In this document: positions 22,259 to 32,238 of the stretch, piece by piece
Position numbering within the stretch: the first letter of the stretch is position 1
Layout of the letters: the number at the start of each line of letters is the position of its first letter
Assembly: GCA_037013495.1 (NCBI GenBank)
Contig: CM072805.1
Location: forward strand, 17,952,601 to 18,016,600
Reading direction: 5' to 3'
DNA: 64,000 nucleotides
From: Hippophae tibetana
Taxonomy: Eukaryota > Streptophyta > Magnoliopsida > Rosales > Elaeagnaceae
Position numbers and translations under genes: made by a program
Notes under the pieces: model-generated
The model's database searches: none
Told to the model about the DNA's origin: nothing
The model's input: only the letters and a program-made list of their open reading frames with translations

Positions 22259-23995
22259 TGATGAGTGCTCAAAAAGCACTAAAATAACCATGATTTTATG
22301 TACATTAATTGATTAAAAATATATATATTTATATGTTTTATCATATATTTATATAAATTTGTCTTTTTTGGAATCACGTGTATTTTTATTATTTTCAGGT
22401 ATTTTGGCTTAAAACGCAACTTAAAGACTCAAAGAGGAATACTTGAAGCAATACATCACAAATATATTAATAAATAAATGGGGAAAGGTCAACAAACATG
22501 GAAAAATTGGACAAAATGGGTCAAAAAGGAGAAAATTGCGCGCAGCGACAACCCCCCGCGCGCACCGACCCCTTTTCGCCCCATTTTTCACGTGCAGCCA
22601 CCCCCATGACGTCATGATGATGTCATTAATGACCTCAACATTTCCATTAGACGTTTTTATATTTTTTTAACATTTTTTTACTCATTTTTTCTCTCCATCC
22701 TCACCTATAAATACCCCCTTCCCTTCACTTCAAAACATACCTTCAACACCTCCAAATACATTTTTTTCTCTCTTTTCTTAGATTTTTTTAGGTTTCTTTA
22801 GTTTTTAGCTTTGCTTAGTTAATTTCTCTTAGTTTTAGAGTTCTTCCCTTTTTGGGAAGAACTAGTTATGTTTATGTAATTTTTTAGCTTTTTGATTCAA
22901 TAAATGGGAGTGCAAATTCCGCTTGGAATTTTTCCAGCAACGGGAATAGCGTCGAAGTTCTGTAAGGATTTTATTTTCTTTACAGTTATTTTTTATGCTT
23001 TATTCTTACATGTTATATTTAATTTGTCTGTGGTTAAATTTAACTGTGCTGGCTGTTTAGTAAACATGATGTAATAATAACGTTGTTATGCTTGCAAAAT
23101 ATTAAATAAGTGAAAATCTCTAAAATGAATTGATTTTATTTTTATTCATGATTTTATATTAATAATGTTGGAGAGAAATATATTATTTTTCATTACAAAC
23201 TTAAACCTGAAAATTAGATTTTAAGGTTTAGTTATCCGGTCTGATTTAGAATAGTGCTCTTTTATTTGATGGTACAATCGCCCGGTTGTTAGAGTGAAGC
23301 TCTATTTCAAAAGTTTTTATAAGAATTATTATCTGAAAATGTATTGACGATATGTTTTCAGTAGTGGTTTTAAAACTTGAAAGTTAGTACTCAGATAACT
23401 AAATTCTTAGGTTTAATTTGGACACCTTGAATAAAGTTTAAACTGTCTAACCCCACCAAAGGTGCCATTTAAATGGTTCATTTTCAATCTCTTAGAAAAA
23501 GGAATTAATTTAATTAAGCATATTGGTTATCAACCCCACCCATAGGTGTTAATTAATTTGTTTAGTTAACAAAGAATATCTAACCCCACCAAAGGTGGTA
23601 TTCATACAAAAAAGGGAGAATCAATAAATATTACTTCATATCTTTAATAACCTAGATAATATGAACAAGCATAATTAACTTAGTTATTATATCCATAAAT
23701 ACTCCGCCATTATAAATTATAAAATTTTCATAAATGTTTATTGAATCTTTGTTTATTTTTATGTAATTAGATTAAAAACACAAAACCTCAAAATATCGTG
23801 ACATGATGTTTAGGATTTAATTTCGTTCTTAAAAGTTTGAATAATAAATTAAAAACCACATACATTCCTTCCTTAGATCGACCTTGGGAGTATACTTACC
23901 ATTTTCTACGAAATGATTCGTGCACTTGCGAGAGTTTTATAAATATTAAAACCAAAGTATTTGCAAGAATCGACGATGTCGGTTTTCGCCCATCA
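22259..23995 (+). repeat. 5' LTR of element D
   Basis: Starts TGATGAGTGCTCAAAAAGCAC and ends GTTTTCGCCCATCA. It contains a G-box (22589-22594), ACGT palindromes (22607-22625), a TATA box (22705-22713) and a U5 with short CCCCACC.AAGGTG repeats around 23450-23610. It aligns with the LTRs of E and the nested solo LTR. Confidence 0.9.
22589..22713 (+). promoter_or_regulatory. Core promoter of the Athila-like LTR family
   Basis: A CACGTG G-box (22589-22594), a perfect TGACGTCA palindrome (22607-22614) and TGATGTCA (22618-22625) lie about 80-115 bp upstream of CTATAAATA (22705-22713). The same order recurs inverted at 28057-28075 with a CACGTG, and at 44409-44427 as two perfect TGACGTCA sites. 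Such sites are known targets of plant bZIP factors; binding here is inferred. Confidence 0.6.
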
Positions 23996-23998
23996 AGT

Positions 23999-24018
23999 TT
24001 TTGGCGTCGTTGCCGGGG
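23999..24018 (+). other. Primer binding site of element D
   Basis: TTTTTGGCGTCGTTGCCGGG lies three bases after the LTR, the standard place and the GGCGCCGTTGCCGGGG type used by Athila/Tat Gypsy elements, with one change. Confidence 0.8.
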
Positions 24019-24119
24019 AAGGAATAACGGTTTTTAAATTATGTATCAAAATTTTAAAAACATATTTGTGCTGTAAATAATTGTGATTGTTTTTTTGTTT
24101 TAATAAAAAAATAATAATC

Positions 24120-25290
24120 AAATTTCAAATTTCATAAGAAAAAAAAAATAAATAAATAAAATATATTTTTTAAATAATTTAGAAATTTGAAATTTGAAAT
24201 AAAAAAAATTTACCGTTCATGAATAGTAAAAAAAAAATTAAAAACTTAAAAACTTTAAAAAAAATTTAAGATAAAAAAATAAATAGTATAGTGTAAATAG
24301 TCAAATAAAATTATCGTTCATAAATAGTAAAAAAAAACAAATTTCAAAATTAAAAATTTCAAAAACAAAATTTTAGTTAATAAGAAATAATATAGCGTGA
24401 ATAGTAAAATAAAATTTCCTTTCATAAATAGTAAAAAAAAAAAGTAAAAAAAAAATTAAAATTTCAAAAATTTTAAATTGAAATAAATAAATAAATTTAT
24501 AGTGTAGATAGTAAAATAAAATTACCATTCATGAATAGTAAAAAACAAAAAAAAATTAATAGTGTGAATAGTATAATAAAATTACCATTCATAAATAGTA
24601 AAAAAAATAATAATTTTTTTTTAAATAAATTTTAAATTAAAAATAAATAAAAAAAATTGAAAAAAAAACTTAATTTTTAATTTTCATTTAATTTTAAGTT
24701 TTTATTTAAAATCTTAACTTTATTGTTTTTATTTTTTTTTTAAAAATAATAATAAAAATGAATAAAAACAAAATAAAAAAAATCAATTTTTATTTTTATT
24801 TTATTTTCCTTTACCTTTTTCAATTTTATTTTATTTTTATTTATTTTATATTAGTTTATTTTATTTTATTTTATTTTACTTTATTTTATTTTATTTTATT
24901 TCAATTTCAATTTAATTTATTTTTATTTTTATTACTATTTTGTTTTTCTCTTAATTTTTACCTAACTTAATTAACTTAGATTTTTTTAATTAACTTAGAT
25001 TTTTCATTAACTTAATTAACTTTGATTTTTACTAAATTAATTAACCTAGATTTTTAATTAAGCTAACTTAATTAACTTAGATTTTTTTTAACTTAACTTA
25101 ATTAACTTAGAATTTTACTTAAATTAACTTAATTAACTTAGCTTTTTAATTAACTTAGATTTTTTTTTACTTAACTAACTTAGCTTTTTAAATTAACTTA
25201 ATTTAATTAACATAGATTTTTGATTAACTTAATTAACTTAGATTTTTACTTAACTGAACTTAATTAACTTAATTTTAATAGCATGAAAAG
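24120..25290 (+). repeat. Repeat-rich leader of element D
   Basis: Three kinds of low-complexity repeat occur. At 24140-24610 there are about six copies of a unit containing TTCATGAATAGTAAAAAA and AGTGTGAATAGTAAAATAAA. At 24838-24905 there is a (TTTTA)n run. At 24960-25285 there are about ten copies of a TTAATTAACTTAGATTTT unit. Element E has the same kinds in fewer copies (34200-34565). No coding frame is credible here. Confidence 0.8.
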
Positions 25291-25712
25291 TAAAGATCTA
25301 AGGGAGTTCTGTCTAGGAGACTAGTTCTTGAAAGTCTTTATGCCACTAGTATTTCCTGGGAACGTTGTTCTGTCTAGGAGGATGATTTTTAAGGAGCCTT
25401 TGCCCCACCATTCTTTCATGGGAGCACTCTTGGTTAATACTGATTATGTTAACTTTGAAAAAAAAAAATTTGAAACTATCTCCAAAATTTTAAAGTTTTA
25501 ATTACAATCTCAAGAGTTAGTTTCTTTGCTTGATCTAGGTACAATTGTGTTATGATGCCTTAATTATTTGATTTGCACCTAGATGTGGGTTATCTAAAAC
25601 CCTCAAGCATGCCCTTAGTTTTTGGTACAGAAAAATTTAAAAATCAATAGGGCATGTTTGAAACAGTATAGGTAGACAACCTTGTCTTACTTGTAGGTAT
25701 GATTGACTCAAT
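25291..25712 (+). other. Conserved leader segment, no gene
   Basis: The first part (25300-25430, with GTCTAGGAGACTAGTTCTTG and a second GTCTAGGAGGATGA) matches 34575-34735 of element E. The following 250 bp replace the gag gene and show no coding frame. Confidence 0.6.
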
Positions 25713-25815
25713 GATGAGAGGACATTGAGTTTACTTAAAATGCAATCCCCAAGTAACGTCTTGCTAAGACGTTAAACTAAGCGGTGGATGGGAGGCAACC
25801 CATCATTTTAGGTAA
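25709..25815 (+). other. Two-hairpin module (element D copy)
   Basis: GAGGACATTGAGTTT is followed by a perfect 9-bp stem with 3-nt loop (25754-25774, TAACGTCTT/AAGACGTTA) and a perfect 6-bp stem with AGGCAA loop (25787-25804, GATGGG/CCCATC). Copies occur in element E at 36318-36414 and 39646-39701. The left half here matches the first E copy and the right half the second. Function is not known to me. Confidence 0.75.
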
Positions 25816-25877
25816 CTTTCTGTTATTTATTTTATTTACTTAATTTTATTGTTTATTTTAGTTTAATAATTTTTAAA

Positions 25878-26090
25878 TTGTTAAAACTAAAAATATTTGT
25901 TGGGATGTTAGAAGTTCACAGCGATCTGTCTGGATACACTTTAAATGATGAATATGATGAATGCACCTGCATTTCTCCATTACTACTTACACATTCTCAG
26001 GAAATAGGTAATCTTTCTTCTCTTTTCTCTTTATCTTTAATTTACAGTTTTTACATTGAGGACAATGTAAGTTCTAGGTTGGGGTGGTGA
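25878..26090 (+). CDS. Short conserved ORF in the Athila-like 3' region (uncertain)
   Basis: A 70-codon frame, with a second Met at 25905, contains YTLNDEYDE and CTCISPLLLTHSQEIG. Element E has the same ORF at 39786-40016 with few amino-acid changes. It follows the two-hairpin module where env-like genes sit in Athila elements. A T/C-rich tract ending TTTACAG (26015-26047) lies inside it and may be a splice acceptor instead. No known domain is recognised and coding is not proven. Confidence 0.3.
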   Translation: MLKLKIFVGMLEVHSDLSGYTLNDEYDECTCISPLLLTHSQEIGNLSSLFSLSLIYSFYIEDNVSSRLGW

Positions 26091-27463
26091 AAAGTTACCA
26101 TGCTTAATTAAAAAAAAGATTTAACAATTTAAAAAATTAAAAAAAATCACATTTTCATTTTTTTTGTGTTTGATTTTTGTTTTATGTGATTTAGTAATTT
26201 TTTTAAAAAATAAAATAAAAAAAATATTTTCTCACAAAAATTTATCATTTCTTTAAATCAAATTTAAGTAAATAGTTAAGTCTTTTGTATTGTTAGATTA
26301 ATTTTTGAAAACATATCATGAAATATTTTGTAATTATTTTTGATAATTAGTTAGTTTTTGTCATAAATAGTATTTCTTGATAAAATGTGGAAATTATATT
26401 AAACCCAAAATCGGTGTTTATGAATTTGTTTTAGTGGAGACTACCCTTGTGAGATATAATTTGAGCCTAATATCTTTTATTCAGAGTGAAATATATATTC
26501 TTTCTACTACAAACACATTTCTTATTTATTCAAATTTTAGATGATCTCTATAGGTATTAGCATTGAATGTATGAATTTTTTCTCATCTTAATAGAGTATC
26601 ATATATTTTTGATTATTATTTTTGCTTAGGTTAAATGATTTGAGTAGAAATTGATAGTATATGCTTATATCTCATTTATGCATGACTACTACAAAAACAA
26701 AAAGACATATCTGGGGTTACCTAAACCAAGATCAAACAGAAAAGCCACAAAATTAACCATTCACCAAAATCCAAAAAAAAAATGTACAATCTGTACATGG
26801 GTTGACTCTCTAAAAAAATACATATATTGAAAAAAATATCTTCAGAAAAAAAAATAGAGAGATAAAAAATATGTATAGTATAATCTACATACTATGACCC
26901 ACGTTGCCTACAAAGTTGTGAGTACAGGCTAATTACAAAAGAAAGATATAGGAAGTAATTCCCCTAAAAAGTCATTGCAATTTCTTCATTTGTAAAAAGC
27001 ATATATCTTGAAATTCTTTCTTAATGGGTTTGATTTATGCATGAAAATAATTTTTATATATGATATCTTTATAATTTATATATTCGATTCCTTTCATGAG
27101 ATCAATGTTAAAATAACACTTTGAGCCTTTATTCTTTATACATATGCAAACATATTAGTTCATTTCTATACATCAACTCTTTCGCATATAAATTAGTATG
27201 AGTGCTTGAACCCATAGGATTCAGTGTTTTGAGAGTATTGACTTGTGAGGAATAGAGTCGAAGCGAATTCTGATTCATGACACTGAAATTGGGTAAAATT
27301 AAATTGATACATTTTTGAAAAGAAATATGAAAATGATTTTCGACTAATTATTATAATAAATCATGATTGTTTAAAGAGATTAAAGTAACTTATGCTTGAG
27401 ATTTTAATTATGATCTTAAAGGAGATTAAAAAGAATGAGACATTTTTGTGATATGTTGTTTTC
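26091..27463 (+). other. 3' non-coding region of element D
   Basis: It matches 40010-41360 of element E over its length. It contains short perfect hairpins such as ATGTACAATCTGTACAT (26783-26799) and the conserved CATAGGATTCAGTGTTTTGA block (27211-27230). No ORF of note. The last ~290 bp of this region in E, including the polypurine tract, are missing here. Confidence 0.7.
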
Positions 27464-28475
27464 TTTTATGCTTTATTCTTACATGTTATATTTAATTTGT
27501 CTGTGGTTAAATTTAACTGTGCTGGCTGTTTAGTAAACATGATGTAATAATAACGTTGTTATGCTTGCAAAATATTAAATAGGTGAAAATCTTTAAAATG
27601 AATTGATTTTATTTTTATTCATGATTTTATATTAAGAATGTTGGAGAGAAATATATTATTTTTCATTACAAACTTAAACTTGAAAATTAGATTTTAAGGT
27701 TTAGTTATCCGGTCTGATTTAGAGTAGTGCTCTTTTATTTGATGGTACAATCGCCCGGTAGTTAGAGTGAAGCTCTATTTCAAAAGTTTTTATAAGAATT
27801 ATTATCTGAAAATGTAGTGACGACATGTTTTCAGTAGTGGTTTTAAAACTTGAAAGTTAGTACTCGGATAACTAAATTCTTAGGTTTAATTTGGACACCT
27901 TGAACAAAGTTTAAACTGTCTAACCCCACCAAAGGTGGCATTAAAATGGTTCATTTTCAATCTCTTAGAAAAAGGAATGAGGATGGAGAGAAAAAATGAG
28001 TAAAAAAATGTTAAAAAAAATGTAAAAACGCATAATGGAAATGTTGAGGTCATTAATGACATCATCATGACGTCATGGGGGTGGATGCACGTGAAAAATG
28101 GGGCGAAAAGGCGTTGGCGCGTGCAGAAGGGGTTGCTGGGCGCGCAGCGCGCGCGCGGGGGGCTGTCGCTACGCGCAATTTTCTCCTTTTTGACATTTTT
28201 GACTTTTTTGACCCATTTTGTCCAATTTTTCCATGTTTGTTGACCTTTCCCCATTTATTTATTAATATATTTGTGATGTATTGCTTCAAGTATTCCTCTT
28301 TGAGTCTTTAAGTTCTGTTTTTAAGCCAAAATACCTGAAAAACAATAAAAATACCCGTGATTCTAAAAAAGACAAATTTATATAAATATATGATAAAACA
28401 TATAAATATATATATTTTTAATCAATTAATATGCATAAAATCATGGTTATTTTAGTGCTTTTTTAGCACTCATCA
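27464..28475. repeat. Rearranged right LTR of element D
   Basis: 27464-27978 is the middle of the LTR on the plus strand (equals about 22988-23510). 27979-28475 is the first part of the LTR inverted (equals about 22259-22703 reversed), ending AGCACTCATCA against the target duplication. The inverted part breaks off just before the TATA box. Short microhomologies (TTTTAT, GAAT) lie at the joins. Confidence 0.85.
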
Positions 28476-29175
28476 ATTATCACCAGGCATGGTTCAATGT
28501 ATTCCTTATTCAAAATAAAGATAACCAATATTCTTGGTTGTTTTTCTTTCTTAATAAGTCTATTAATCCAAACCGGTTTCCATCTTGGTTTTTACAATGG
28601 TGGGAACTATTCCGAAACCTTTTATCAATTCTTAGATCACCTGTGAAAGAGAGTTATGAATCTTTCCATTCAAATTATAAACCATCCATATAGGAAGCTA
28701 GATTCCCTCCTTTGTGTATATTTTGTTCAAAATTTTAACTTCCTTGGGTATGTCAATGGGTCTTATACCTAGAAGCATAAGAGGTAATAACTATCAAACG
28801 TTTATTTCAAATCAAATGGTGGTCGTCATTCACGATCCCAAAAACACTCTTATTACCATATGTTGAAAAATGGCTAACTTAAAAAGGCTACAAAGATCAC
28901 CTAGTGCAGGACATACAAGCTTCTTCATTATTATTAGCACAGAAGGCACACACAAATGCCCTAATTACTCAAGAAAAACCTAGGAGGAACTCTTGGATAT
29001 CATCAAGCAACTATCATCTAGGCAATCATCTCAACCCCAAATAGAAGAGCTACCTGACTCGGATGAAACTCAATCACTCGATAAAACAGTAACTCCATCA
29101 AAATCTTCAAAAGAAGACTTAATCAACCTAGAAATATCTACTGAAGACCGCAAATTTTGGGTCCCTAGTAAATGA
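28476..29175 (+). pseudogene. Pararetrovirus downstream ORF, second part
   Basis: The frame resumes after element D (YWDYHQAWFNVF spans the joined site) with an aromatic-rich region and IKWW at about 28810. It ends in a charged tail, from DIIKQLSSRQSS to DRKFWVPSK, with stop at 29173-29175. Several stops and at least two frame changes occur between 28690 and 28990. The product's role is not known to me. Confidence 0.6.
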
Positions 29176-29189
29176 GCCCATTTTAGGTT

Positions 29190-29400
29190 ATCATTGAGCC
29201 TATATGCTCATTATTTATATCAGGGCCTGCAAGTCCATTTTATTATTTATTGGGCCTACGAGTCCATCAAATTTATTATAAGGGCCTGCAAGTCTATTTT
29301 AGTATTTTGGGCCTAAGTACCCATGTTGTAATTACTTGGGTTTAATAAACCTATTTTAAATTAATAGTGGGCTGCACAAGTCCATTAATACAGTATTACT
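29190..29400 (+). repeat. 29-bp degenerate repeats, GGGCCTGCAAGTCC
   Basis: Starts at 29223, 29252, 29282 and 29309 give units of 27-30 bp, each GGGCCT followed by (G/A)AGTCCAT and a T/A-rich spacer. Weaker copies lie on both sides. They are between the last viral ORF and its promoter. Confidence 0.75.
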
Positions 29401-29720
29401 ATTGTTTTCCCACAAATAAGAAAAAAGAGAAAATGGTGCCGACCAGACACTGTTCAAACACCCCAAATAGTACCGAAAATGTACTATTCCATTACCTATC
29501 CGGAATAATGAAGCAACTACTATTCATAACAGTAGTCAAGATTCCTACAGTATCAAGTGGCCGACAAGGCACTATTCAAGTGGCAGACAAGATACTATTC
29601 ACTAAATAGTAATAGCATCTTCCACAATTCATCACTCGGTTATTTAAACAAGACTAGAGTAGAAGAGAAGAGGTTCCAATTTATCTGAGTTTTCTCTCTA
29701 GACCCAAACCTTCTACTCTC
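29401..29720 (+). promoter_or_regulatory. Pararetrovirus promoter region with reiterated ACTATTC
   Basis: ACTATTC-type motifs occur at 29482, 29518, 29570 and 29593, and a variant CACTGTTC at 29448. Three of these sit in a 23-bp unit GTGGC.GACAAG..ACTATTC (29435, 29558, 29581). A TATA-like TTATTTAAAC follows at 29640-29649. The place matches the main promoter of plant pararetroviruses, between the last ORF and the leader; activity is inferred. Confidence 0.6.
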
Positions 29721-30028
29721 CCACTCTGATATTGTTTTATAATCTTAATTTAGTTTATTTATAAGTAAATTTAGTTTGTGTTTTAGTTTGTTGAATTTTA
29801 TTTAGTTTCTTTTAATTTAAGTTTGTTTATTTAAATTTGTAACTTATATGGCCGGCTAAGCTGCCTAATCTATCAATATAATATGAATGTTTGTTAAGCA
29901 TGTGTTCTTAATATGATATGATTGCCTCTATTGATAACACCCCAGATCCTAGGTAGACATTATGGTATCAATAGAGATTTGTAACTCTTGGTGATGATTG
30001 CCTCTATTCCATAGTTCTCCCACTCTGA
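29721..30028 (+). other. Pararetrovirus leader and right end
   Basis: No ORF. GGTATCAATAGAG at 29973 resembles the methionine-tRNA primer site (TGGTATCAGAG) used by these viruses. The words TCTCCCACTCTGATA (29717 and 30016) and GATTGCCTCTATT (29919 and 29998) are each repeated, as if the end of the insert arose by a local copy event. The right junction with the element C LTR is near 30028. Confidence 0.5.
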
Positions 30029-30060
30029 TACATCAAGTATTTCTAACATGGTATCAGAGA
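30029..30060 (+). other. End of element C 5' LTR and primer binding site
   Basis: TCAAGTATTTCTAACA ending at 30048 equals the end of the 3' LTR (46987). TGGTATCAGAGA follows at once (30049-30060), complementary to the methionine initiator tRNA used by plant Copia elements. Confidence 0.85.
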
Positions 30061-30109
30061 AAATTAGCTTCGCTTTCTTTGGGACCAAATTAACCTTTGT
30101 GATCCAATT

Positions 30110-30900
30110 TGGGCATGCTCAAAGGATGCTCAATAATATGCTGCAATTAGAGATGGGTTTCGTCTTTATGAGTTCCTGATGTCACTTCATAAGGACTTTG
30201 AGCCCATCAGGGGTCAGTTGTTCAATCGTAGTCCTCTTCCCTCTCTTGATACTACCGTAAGTGAGTTGGTTAGAGAAGAAGCTCAGCTTGCAACCTTACA
30301 AGCCCAGAATAAGTTCAATGTTTTGGCAATTACTCCTTCTACTCTTTCCATTGAGCAACCCCAGTAGTCAAGTGATTCCTCTTGCTCTAGCAATCATCGT
30401 TGGCAAACCAATAAGAAGTTCTCCAATTATTGCAAGCGTTATGGCCACATCATTGAGACTTTTTACCATCGCAACAAATCTACTATTGTTGTTGCTAAAA
30501 ATGAGCCTAATCTGCTAATTCCTTCCATTTCAATTAGGTCTCAGTCTTCTAGATCCACTATCAACCTCTCCCCCACAGAAATACAGAAGATCATAACTCA
30601 GGTAGGTCAAATGGCTGGTAATGCATCTCTTTTTGCTACTCTCTCAGTTCAGCCCGGTAAGTCTCAAACTTGGCTTTTTGATTCTACATGTTATAATCAC
30701 ATGACACCTCACTCATCTTTATTCTCCAAACTTGACCTTGCACCAAATCCTCTTAATATTCATATAGCTGATGGTTCCACCATGCATGGGAATAGTCTAG
30801 ATTTTGTTTCGACCTCTAACCTCTTTGTTCATAGGGTCTTCCATATACCTAACCTATCCTATAATTTATGCTATGTGGGACAATTAGTTGAACTAGGATA
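30110..30900 (+). pseudogene. Element C gag C-terminus and protease
   Basis: The start of gag is deleted. What remains is a frame from about 30130 (FLMSLHKDFEPIRGQLFNRS), a broken zinc knuckle (NYCKRYGHIIETFYHRNK, one Cys each side lost) and, from 30611, a protease with LFDSTCYNHMT, where the usual DSGA loop has Thr instead of Gly. The protease tail (HRVFHIPNLSYNLCYVGQL) is well kept. Stops near 30367 and 30914 break the chain. Confidence 0.8.
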
Positions 30901-31069
30901 CCACCTTATTTTTTAACATTTTGGGTGTAATATGCAGAATCTGAGGCTGGGGCATGAGATTGGGACCAGTCTTAGGGTCAGGCGTATGTTTCCGGTGAAC
31001 AATCTTCATCTTGTACCTGTTGCTCCTGCCTCTGTTGCTATTGCAGCTACTACAGTTTCTTCCATACCT

Positions 31070-32230
31070 TTTCTCCACTTTGGCATTCTCATCTTGGTCA
31101 TACCTCATCCACTCGGGTACAATAGTTAGCTTCTAAAGGTATGTTTGGTTCTATGTCCAAAGAAAATTTTGATTGTACTTCATGCTAATTAGGAAAACAA
31201 CTAGCTTTACCTTTCAATAATAGTGAATCTATCTCTAATAGTATTTTTGAGTTAATTCATTCTGATGTTTAGGGACCTTCTCTTGTTACTAGTATTAATG
31301 GATCTCGATATTTTGTTGTTTTTATTGATGATTATTCTCATTATAGTTGGATCTTTCCTATGAAATCTCGTTCTGAAATCTTACCAATATACAATAACTT
31401 TGCAAAAATGGTTAAAACACAATTCTATAAACATATCAAAACTTTTCGATCTAATAATGCTCTTGAATATACTCAAAATTCTTTTGAAGATTTGTTACAT
31501 TCCTATGGCACTATACATCATTTAACCTGTCCAGGCACCTCTGAACAAAAAGGTCAAGCCCAAAAAAAACTTCGTCATATTCTTGACACTGTTCGTGCTC
31601 TTCTTCTTTCTGCCAAAGTTCCTACCCCATTTTGAGGTGAAGCATCTCTTCATGTTATTCATGCCATTAATCGCATTCCAAGTGCTGTTATTCATAATCA
31701 GACTCCGTATGAGCACCTTTTTTAGTCATCTCTTGACTATCATTACCTTTGCTCATTCAGATCTACTTGTTTTGTTCTTCTTCAGCCTCATGAACACAAC
31801 AAACTTAAGCCTCAATCTAGACATTGTTGTTTTCTTGGTTATGGTGAAACTCAAAAAAGGTATCGATACTATGATCTGATCTCACAACGTCTTTGTGTTT
31901 CTCGTAATGTTTTCTTTTGGGAACACCACTTATTTGTTGAACTTTCTCATTTTCGTTCTTCCCTAACTAACTCAAATATTTTAGAAATCTTTGTAGATGA
32001 ATCTCATGTTTCTTCTATAGATAGTCTTGATCCTTCTTTGGACTTCTCTATTCAATCTTCAGATATTTTTTATGATTCTCCTAGACAGGTTGTAGAAGAA
32101 TAGGTTGATGACGAGCTACCCCACCTTGAGCATAGGTCCTCTGCTCCTGCTCAAGACATTCCACCGTGCCACTCAACCTGGGTAAGATCCATTCTTCCAC
32201 ATTTACTTGACTATCATTGTTACACTACCC
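31070..32230 (+). pseudogene. Element C integrase
   Basis: A GAG-pre-integrase zinc region (LHFGHTSS-like at about 31080, C..C near 31180) leads to the catalytic core: FELIHSDV (31248-31271), VVFIDDYSHYSW (31315-31350), then a region where relatives have the catalytic Glu but here QKGQAQKKLRH is read. The C-terminal part has FLGYGETQKRYRYYD (31833-31877). Stops at 31271 and 31634. It ends in a low-complexity linker that element E cuts at 32230. Confidence 0.75.
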
Positions 32231-32238
32231 TTGCAACA

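Larger units (their letters stand above)
22259..28475 (+). mobile_element. Element D: Athila-like Gypsy derivative with two U3 ends
   Basis: A perfect 5-bp duplication ATTAT (22254-22258 and 28476-28480) bounds it, and the viral frame is continuous without it. The left end is a full plus-strand LTR. The right end is a scrambled LTR whose outermost 497 bp are the LTR start in inverted orientation. The internal part has the leader and 3' non-coding region of element E but no gag or pol. Confidence 0.85.
15321..30028 (+). mobile_element. Endogenous pararetrovirus (Caulimoviridae-like), decayed
   Basis: Without its two insertions this unit is about 7.1 kb, the size of a plant pararetrovirus genome. 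In order it has a polyprotein with coat-protein-like region and zinc knuckle, retropepsin, RT and RNase H, then a second downstream ORF, then a reiterated promoter region and leader. There is no integrase and no LTR of its own, which separates it from Gypsy elements. The movement-protein region expected at the start is missing, so the copy is truncated on the left. It is a dead relic with many stops and frame changes. Confidence 0.7.

Noticed and set aside
23837..24037. Repeated ORF with YIPSLDRPWEYTYHFLRND, also at 42989-43207 and 45076-45327
   Set aside because: It is the U5 end of the Athila-like LTR read through. It recurs in every LTR copy because the DNA repeats; frames end at the LTR edge or primer site.
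24758..24970. 70-codon ORF of mostly F, L, Y and I
   Set aside because: It is the translation of a (TTTTA)n-type low-complexity run in the leader of element D. The same goes for 2563-2850.
26008..26047. A 40-nt intron (GTAATC...TTTACAG) in element D
   Set aside because: Too short for a plant intron. The pyrimidine tract could still serve as an acceptor for a distant donor, so it is kept only as a possibility in the small-ORF finding.
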